Below, in pieces: positions 57,474 to 64,000 of a DNA stretch of 64,000 bases. Source of the DNA: Lasiosphaeria ovina (Eukaryota > Ascomycota > Sordariomycetes > Sordariales > Lasiosphaeriaceae); contig JAULSN010000005.1 of the NCBI GenBank assembly GCA_033439765.1, positions 1,689,001-1,753,000 on the forward strand, read 5' to 3'. Every line of letters starts with the position of its first letter. The stretch's first letter is position 1. Made by a program: the position numbers and the translations under genes. The notes below the pieces were generated by a model that searched no databases, was not told where the DNA came from, and saw nothing but the letters and a program-made list of their open reading frames with translations.

Positions 57474-59275
57474 ATGTCTTCCTCTCTACCTGAAGAAGAC
57501 CACCTCGTCCGACCGAGCAGTCCTAGTTTTACTGTTGGGCTTATTGACCCGTCTACCGATGTTTGCTTGATAGCTCGATTGGCCCTCAGAGAGTTGAAAA
57601 ACAAGCTCGAGCAACCAGAAAATGGCCTTGGTCAATCGCAGAAGGACCTCGGCCGGCGGGAATCCGACCTGACGGTCCAGTCAGAAGACTTCAATCTTCA
57701 GTTGGCCCAGTTAACCTCCACGATCCGAATACCCCCAATTTCGCCAGCAGCATCCAGACCCAACTCACCCCAAACAGTGGAACATATCCCCTACTCGCTG
57801 CCCCTCAACAAAAAGAGGCGGAGGAGGCAGAAGGTTGGGAGAGCTCCAAGCCAAGCAAAGAAGGCCCTTTCGGGTGAAAAAATTGTGGATTTAACTGTTA
57901 ACAATATCATTATTGCGCTACGGGCCATCATTGGCGGAAAGGTCGATACGGATGCCGTTAATCAGTTTCTCGTATCTTGTCTCCATTATACGGCCTGGAA
58001 ACCTCACACTAGAATGACGAAGATTTGGGGTAGTGAAAGGGCGGGAAAAAGCGAGACTAGAGACGTTAAATCAGCTGGCGTTGCTCTCAATATTACTAAT
58101 ATAGTCTGCCATTTGCTCCCACCCCTCGGGAAAGGGAAGGCCCTTATATTATTCACGGCAATTGCAGGTAAGATGGCCATCTAAAATCTTTTAAAACTAC
58201 GCTAATCTTTAAAGTTGGGCGATGCAAGTTCCGTTCCTTATTAGAGTTCCCAGATAACCGGTGGGGAATAGTCACGAGTGCTGCGAAGAAGTTAGCAGTG
58301 GAACTTGAGAAAGAAGATATTCCAAACAATTGGCTTGCTATAAATCCTGCCGTCTTCGCTGCTAGGAAATATAGTATAGAGTAAGTTCTATTACTAATTT
58401 GAAGTTGTTTAAGATTTTAATACTCTTATAGTTATGACGAAGCATGTCGCTATTTAGATCTCTTAAACTTCATCCCGCTACGTTCTATTCCGGAACTACC
58501 TTTACTATTTCCCATCTCAGACGTCCCGCGGACCTGGTCAACCGAGTCACCATCAGCCCCATCGTGGCTAGAGTTCCCCAACGAGGTCAATAACGCACAG
58601 CTTTACGCATCTGGCATTACCACGCAGCAAGAACCAAATGATCCCGACACAAGGTTACAGATAATACAACCTAACTCTAGATCGACGATCAGTCAATATA
58701 TAGCACCAATTACATCTGGGAAGGCCGTCGGGAATCACAGGCTACACCTGAAGTCGGATGGCTATATTACGGTCATATGGAGCGGCGGAATTACTCGACT
58801 CTCCCTTGGAAACTCAACCGAGCCCGCAGAAATGGGGTACGGCTGCGACGATCCCGACGTTAGACTTATTTCGCCCGTCGAACGTCGCATTACGGCTGTG
58901 GTGGCCGACGTATCCAAGCTGGAGACTGCCCTAGGAGATATGCTCTATCGGGGATTTCAGACAAGTTCAACGAGGAAGAAAGAAATAGGAAGTGCCTTGA
59001 CCCAAGGCGCCCGTATGTTCATGGCTGTTAGAGAGTACGATGACTTCATGCTAGAAATACAGATTGGGCTCGAGGCCGGGAGGATGATAGCCCAGCTTAT
59101 TCCCACCGGGAGTAATCTTTGTGAGGTTTTTGGTGACTATCTTTATTCTATTATGGAATCTAGTAAGACGAAGCCTCCCTTGCGGCTGACTATTAACGAG
59201 GAATATAAGCTGGAGCTGGCGTTGGGATATATTAAGGGCTTAGAAGTAGCGTGTTCTATTTTCCCATGTCTTTAG
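57474..59275 (+). CDS. Unknown-family protein with coiled coil (567 aa)
   Basis: Three exons, 57474-58167, 58215-58380 and 58432-59275, join in frame through two short GT-AG introns (47 and 51 nt) to give 567 aa. Residues about 30-85 form a likely coiled coil (ALRELKNKLEQPENGLGQSQKDLGR). A basic patch follows (NKKRRRRQKVGR, possibly nuclear). The rest is globular with blocks such as IVDLTVNNIIIALRAIIGG, GRCKFRSLLEFPDNRWGI, YRGFQTSSTRKKEIGSALTQGARMFMAV-type sequence and LRLTINEEYKLELALGYIKG. No catalytic motif or known domain recognised. The clean frame over 1.7 kb among RIP-marked DNA argues for a maintained gene. Its 3' end may overlap an opposite reading frame by about 20 nt. Confidence 0.72.
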
Positions 59276-59640
59276 GTACTAATTTAATATGACTTTCGAT
59301 AACTAATAGCTTATCACCCCCTGGAATAAGTATATCGTCTGCGTCTGTATCCGTCTTTTGGGGTCTGGCGTCTTGGATGCCAAAAAATACTCTCCCAGCT
59401 CCAGCCTTCCATGATAATAATCTATCAAACTCGACAGGATCAAAAAGGTGGTATGTGATATATTCGTAGTTTCCGTTGAAAGTCTGGTTACTCTATTTAA
59501 TTCCTAATCAGCTAGACTCTAGTTCAAGAATAATGCGGCTTACTTCAGGCATTGGCTAGTACGTCGTTTCTGTAGAGCGTCTACGCGTTCAAAAATGGTA
59601 GGGAGCCGATATTGAAGATCGGTCTGGCGCTTGTTCAAGA
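59256..59640 (-). CDS. Hypothetical short protein or fragment
   Basis: A minus-strand frame of about 77 codons, ending in TAG at 59258-59256, looks coding (GNYEYITYHLFDPVEFDRLL, GRVFFGIQDARPQKTD). A GT-AG intron about 50-60 nt long places it in phase behind an upstream exon at about 59640-59542 (LNKRQTDLQYRLPTIFERV). No ATG in frame was found upstream, so the 5' end is open or lost. Tail-to-tail with the gene at 57474 and overlapping its end. Family unknown. Confidence 0.35.
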
Positions 59641-60147
59641 TCGATTGTGACACAGAACTTAGAGCTAAGGAACTGCATTGAGTAAAGAATGTAGATCGAA
59701 GGTAGCACAGAGGAAAGAATCTAGCCTATATATACAAAGAGAGAGCACAGGGGCATGTGGCTCAGGTGCTCTGGAGCCATACTATTGCGCCCTGACAGGG
59801 GTCTTTTTACCGTGTCACATCGAGGACCTTAAACAATAGCGATAGTCTCGGGCAGCGAACGAGTGTATAAGGTAGGCGGCCCGCAAGGGCTATGCCTAGA
59901 TATTTTTTGCCAGCACTCAGTTATTATCGATATATCCAGCTTTTGCTTAGATATTCGCAAGTCTGTCCCTGGCCCGCCCCCTATATTGCCGGAGGGTACG
60001 GGGCATTTGGATAATTGGGTAAAAGTTCTTATCGACCAGCACGTCCTCTTATATTAATCACTACGGTTAAGTGGAGAGAGGGAGTTGCTTACCGATCTCA
60101 GCCGAGCACATAATTATGGAGAATTTGTAGGGGAAACGTCATGAATA

Positions 60148-60435
60148 TTGCTGCCACATCTCTGGAGTCCTGAAGAGGACACCCTTCTCATCTATTTGAA
60201 GGACCAGGGGCTTAGGTGGAATCAGATTTGTGAGCGATTTACGCAGGACTTTCGAGAGAAAAACCGGAGTCAGGCGGCTTTGCAATTACGATATGGTAAA
60301 CACTCGAGGACGGAGGGTGGGGAGTCAAGCAGTGGCAGCCGTTTGCCGGGAATCGGCAGTCGCCATGATTCCGGAGGATACCGATCCCAAAGCGAGACTG
60401 TGATTGCGATCGATCATGCCCTTCTCTCATGCTAA
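60148..60435 (+). pseudogene. Myb/SANT-like DNA-binding fragment
   Basis: LWSPEEDTLLIYLKDQGLRW followed by NQICERF and RSQAALQLRYGKH has the Trp/Glu pattern of a single Myb/SANT repeat, as in many small fungal regulators. The frame has no ATG upstream of the domain (an in-frame TGA lies just before), so a 5' exon is missing or this is a remnant. The tail is Ser/Gly rich. Confidence 0.5.
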
Positions 60436-61092
60436 GGGAGGAATATTAGAGCGAAGGTAGTTCACTTAGATCCCATTAGTTACTTGCTGTTTCCAAATCC
60501 CGCTATTAAAGGCGGTCGAATACAAATCACTCGCGGCAACTTGGCCAGCGCGAGAGTATGGATCAATGCCATTGTCAATACCAGTCAGTGACTTGCCGCT
60601 GTTGGTGTGGTTCTTGCATCTTAGACTGGCGGTAGATATGTGTAGACCCTCTTTGCCCACCCTGCTTGCCTCACCTTCGCCTTTTGCCTGCGCCCCTGCA
60701 TTTCCCTTTCTCGCATTTGTGAGCTTCGCGTAAGCCCCTTTCTCTCCCGACTCGTCTTCGTTTAGCGCCTCTCCCGACCGCCTTTGGGCAAGCCGGTTTG
60801 CCGCATCGAGGATCGAGCGGCGCATCGAGCGGCACATCGAGCAGACTGCCAAACTTCCTTCTCGAGCGTTGTCGCTTGGGGTTAGCACCGTAATAATCGG
60901 GTTGGACCGGAAAATAGCCGGGTTATAAAGCGGAATGCCTAACCTAAGAGAAAGAAGTGGTTCAACAACCCGATAACAATGGATCACCACACGAGCGACG
61001 TTCAGCCCGAAAGGTCTAGCAGTGTACGATCTGATAATAAGACTCTTATTAGTATTGTTATTTCCTTTCGTATAAATAAGCCTACGTGTCGA

Positions 61093-61554
61093 TAGCCAGT
61101 GCGTCCATACCGGTGTAATTGGAAGGGATATAGAAAAGGATACGGTACTATCTACCATTTGAACGCCCACGTAACAAAGAAACATCACGGCGAGAGGCGA
61201 TACCGCCGCGATCGGAAATCCATACCATCAACTCCTGCCACCTCTATCGACCCAGAACATCCTGCCGTCGCCAATGTCGAACCTGCCGCCTCTATCGAAC
61301 CTCCCGTTGAACCCCTTATCGCCCCTTTCGAGCCTGCTGTCGCTTCTTTCGAGCCTGCTATCGCCTCTTTCGAGCCTACTATCTCCCCTTTCGAGTCTGC
61401 CGTCACCCCTTTCGAACTTATCTCCCCTTTAGATCTTGTCTCCTTCGAGCCTATGGCACTTTCGAGCCTATCGCTCCTTTCGAACCTATCACCCTTTTCG
61501 AGCCTCATATCGCCTTCGAACCCCACTTTGACGACCCTATTACCCTCTTTTTAG
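61093..61554 (+). pseudogene. C2H2 zinc-finger fragment with heptapeptide repeats
   Basis: An exon-like start after an AG acceptor (near 61096) reads PYRCNWKGYRKGYGTIYHLNAHV, close to the fungal finger KCNW.GC.KAYGTLNHLNAHV. The second zinc-binding Cys is Tyr here (a G-to-A change), so the finger cannot bind zinc normally. It is followed by about five copies of a 7-residue unit (SFEPAIA, SFEPTIS, PFESAVT) encoded by a 21-bp repeat. No ATG and no clean C-terminus. Confidence 0.6.
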
Positions 61555-61674
61555 AACGAACTTCACCCCCTTACTACCCTAATACTCCCGTACTTCAGGA
61601 CCCTATCTAGCAGAATCTCGAGTCTCTTAGTCCCCTACCTTTTAATATTTTATAAGGAAATGAGGAAATCTAGC

Positions 61675-62085
61675 TGTTACGGATCCCTGAAGAATGCACG
61701 ATAGTGGGGCACACCCTGTTTGGTGTTGGCCAATCAGGAGTGTCCCAGAGTCCCGAGCAGTCCTGCTCGGGACTCCGGGACATGGAGCGAGCGGCCGAAG
61801 CCCGGCTTCGGGCCCTCGGGACCAAGGGACACCATTGACTGGTTCCCTTAGATAGATATATACGATGACCGCAGCCACGGTCTTAGATAGAGCTTGCTTG
61901 GTTCTTCAAGCAAGCAATACACATTCACTGCACTCATACACATTGAGTGGCAAACCCAGTTTGACTGTATTACACGTGCACCAGGAGCTTGCCCTTTGTT
62001 TATTCTTCACTATTACCAACCCACCAGACCTCATTGTGCCACTGCACGATACAGACCTTGACCCACACAGTCGAGTTGGTTTGTA
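61675..62085 (+). mobile_element. Possible solo LTR or promoter-like repeat
   Basis: Starts TGTTACGGATCC, a common beginning of fungal Copia LTRs. It contains a strong hairpin (61742-61781: GTCCCAGAGTCCCGAGCAG and its near-complement) and a TATA-like run at 61855-61862. I found no matching second LTR and no sure 3' end, so this is tentative. Confidence 0.3.
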
Positions 62086-62717
62086 ATAATTCTCTCAAGG
62101 AGATTATCCGTCAAGAAAGAGAAAATAGGACGGTACGAAAACGTGGAAATAGTAATGATAGCGCTATAATCGATATCTACGAGAAGGCTTTAAAAGGTCA
62201 AGTAACACGTCATAAGATATTAGAACAGAGGAGAATCGGTAAGCGGTAGGTATCGACCTCTAAGCTATCGCCTCTTTTACTAGTTATTTACTCAAACGAA
62301 GTAGAGATAATAGTATAAGTTCTTTATTACTTAGACTAAGAACATAGCTAATTCAATAGCAAAAACTTCAAACGAATAAACAACACTTCATTAAATTTAC
62401 TAGAACAGACAATCCAGCGAAACTATTCAGCGGAGTTTATTTGCTTATATACTCAATTAACGAACGAAGCGGAAGAAATTACAAAGAAACTGGCGGAGGC
62501 TTGTTGGTAGAGGTTTTAGCACAGAACCAGTCGAGCTAAATGTTTCCAAGCATTCGGCGCGGTATCGCGCTGCTCATATCTCGTCTAGGCCGGCCTCCTT
62601 CGTCCTTCACTCTATCTCTCTCGTTGATATCTCTCGATATCTCCAAGTACAGTCGTCTATTCCGGGTTTTCTCTCCCTGCCTTCAATCTTAATGTCCTGT
62701 GTACAAAGGGACTCGAA
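62086..62717. other. AT-rich remnant
   Basis: A short basic frame (IIRQERENRTVRKRGNSND, to 62249) looks like a protein remnant; the rest is AT-rich with many stops. Promoter of the next gene should be at its end. Confidence 0.35.
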
Positions 62718-63288
62718 ATGGATAGGTTAGTGCAAGTACTTGCTTTGTCTTATTAGTAACCAGTTAACAGCCGAAGGCAGACGTCGTCAGACTCGGCTTC
62801 GGGCCAGTTTCCAAAGCCAGGACATCAATCCTCACCTACAAGCGCTCAGTATAAAGGTGCGAAAGACCTTGAAGATGATAATGGAAACCAAACGCGCTGC
62901 CATTTCCCTCTACTTGCTGGACGCAAGTCCAGATTGGAGCTACTCAACACCGCCAGCGCCACCAGAGTCACTAGAGAAGCCAGAGTCACTATACGAGCTC
63001 TACTACAAGAAGCTCATCGCCAAAGATTGTGAGCGAGTTGCAGAGCTGGAATTACTTAACAAGCTCATCGCCGAGACCAAGAAATTGCCCAAGGATTGTG
63101 AGCGAGTTGCGAAGCTGGAATTGGTCAAGAAGCGCAAGCGAGAGCTGGAGCGCAAGCTGCCGGATCAGGCTTCGCACGGTCAATACACCAAGCTCCAGTC
63201 TAGACTGGATCAGATACAACGTCGGGCGCCTTGCCACAGATTGGTGTGGAACCTAAGAGGGAAGGACACTGTGTATTACAAGCTGTAA
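62718..63288 (+). CDS. Coiled-coil hypothetical protein (179 aa)
   Basis: Exon 1 is only 8 nt (62718-62725, ATGGATAG), then a 31-nt intron, then 62757-63288; joined it reads MDSNQLTAEGRRRQTRLRAS and continues for 179 aa. The middle is Pro/Glu rich; the C-terminal half is strongly charged and helical with a duplicated motif (KDCERVAELELL and KDCERVAKLELV). No family recognised. An intron of 31 nt is very short for fungi, so the start is uncertain; without it the frame lacks an ATG ahead of NQLTAEG. Convergent with the bZIP gene, only 73 bp apart. Confidence 0.5.
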
Positions 63289-63361
63289 TAGTAGATTTCA
63301 ACCAAAACACCCACTTCCTACCCTGCCCCCTTCCAAATGTCTTGCCTTTTTCTCGGTTGAA

Positions 63362-63881
63362 TTACGTGGTGGTGTTTCTATTATGTATCTCCAGAATCTC
63401 GAGGTATCTCTGGATCAGCTCGCAGTTACAACTGTGGTGCTCTTGTAGGTGCAGATATAACCAGCCCCGCTCAGCTTCTAGGCCTTTCTTTCGCTCCTTA
63501 AGCCGCCGATTTTCCTCCTCGATGGCTTTATACTGACGAGCCGTTTCTTCTTCTTTTTTGCCATCCCTCTGTCGCTGCCTCTGTGCCGCAAGCCGGTTGC
63601 GCTCGCGTAGATCGAGAGGCCCTTTTTTCTTCCCGTTACTGCCGTCGCCGGAGTCCGAGACCTCGTCGCCAGATTCCGAGACCTCATCGCCGTAATCCGA
63701 TGGGCCCATGTCCCTGATGTTGGGGTGGTTACTTATACAAAACGATGGGCCTGCGTGCTGGATGTCGAACTGGTCGAGAGCTTGGGTAGTGAAGTTGTTG
63801 GTAGAAGATGGGCCCGTGTCCAAGACAACGAGCTCTCCCTGCGACCATGGAATGAAACCGGAGTTGTTAGAGGGGTGACCG
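63362..63881 (-). CDS. bZIP transcription factor, 3' exon
   Basis: Basic-leucine-zipper regulator. The frame has an acidic stretch (DEVSESGDEVSDSGD), a basic region RERNRLAAQRQRQRDGKK with the N..AA.R.R pattern of bZIP DNA contacts, then a heptad helix (YKAIEEENRRLKERKKGLEAE). It ends HNRNTTT at 63362. No ATG opens the frame upstream. It runs back to an AG acceptor at about 63882 (AATTTCAG), so the first exon probably lies further upstream, perhaps beyond the window end. An internal ATG at 63709 could start a short form. Confidence 0.7.
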
Positions 63882-64000
63882 CTGAAATTAATAGGCGTGT
63901 TGATTCGATGGTAGTACGGATGCAGGATGTGTTAGCCTGCGAGGGTCAGATGAATGGCTGGTAGGAATTGGAGAAATGTCAGTGCCTGTAGTGACTTTAG

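Noticed and set aside
60466..61188. 240-codon minus-strand frame
   Set aside because: No recognised domain, no clear start, and it overlaps the zinc-finger remnant on the other strand; could be chance. Kept out of the gene list.

Overview
The window looks like nuclear DNA of a filamentous ascomycete, most likely a sordariomycete. Genes are split by short GT-AG introns of about 45-100 nt, there are fungus-restricted families (CFEM, the Chs7/Chs3p chaperone family, fungal b561, F-box/ankyrin proteins), and the transposons decay mainly through C-to-T/G-to-A stops, as repeat-induced point mutation (RIP) would produce. The family-level placement is inference; no rRNA, tRNA or mitochondrial gene was recognised.

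Positions 1-20 kb are a core-genome block with long, gene-poor intergenic DNA. It holds an MFS sugar transporter (165-2882, -), a Chs7-family membrane chaperone (6658-7899, +), a cytochrome b561-domain protein (9101-9949, -), allantoicase (11368-12515, +) and a CFEM GPI-anchored protein (18558-19678, +), with microsatellites and one MITE between them.

Positions 20-31 kb are a transposon cluster plus its target. A 3.1-kb hAT element has perfect 24-bp TIRs and an 8-bp duplication but one in-frame stop. Next to it is a 3.9-kb Tc1/mariner-type element (TA duplication, long TIRs) that carries a second large gene on the opposite strand besides its transposase. That second gene stays in one frame for about 740 codons although nine TAA/TAG stops interrupt it. 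The mariner element sits 123 bp upstream of an intact seven-exon amidase, which is followed tail-to-tail by a decayed membrane-protein gene.

Positions 31-47 kb hold decayed and accessory genes: an internally deleted LINE, a caspase-like pseudogene that has lost its catalytic His, an F-box-like/ankyrin protein, a large Nma111/HtrA-like PDZ protein apparently without catalytic residues, dispersed repeat fragments and a 276-bp MITE.

Positions 47-64 kb hold orphan genes: a small acidic protein, two multi-pass membrane proteins, a 567-aa protein of unknown family, a coiled-coil protein and DNA-binding fragments (Myb-like, C2H2, bZIP). They are mixed with hairpin MITEs, a complex of tandem, direct and inverted repeats, and a second copy of the amidase/membrane-protein pair. 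In this second copy the membrane gene is intact and the amidase is broken.
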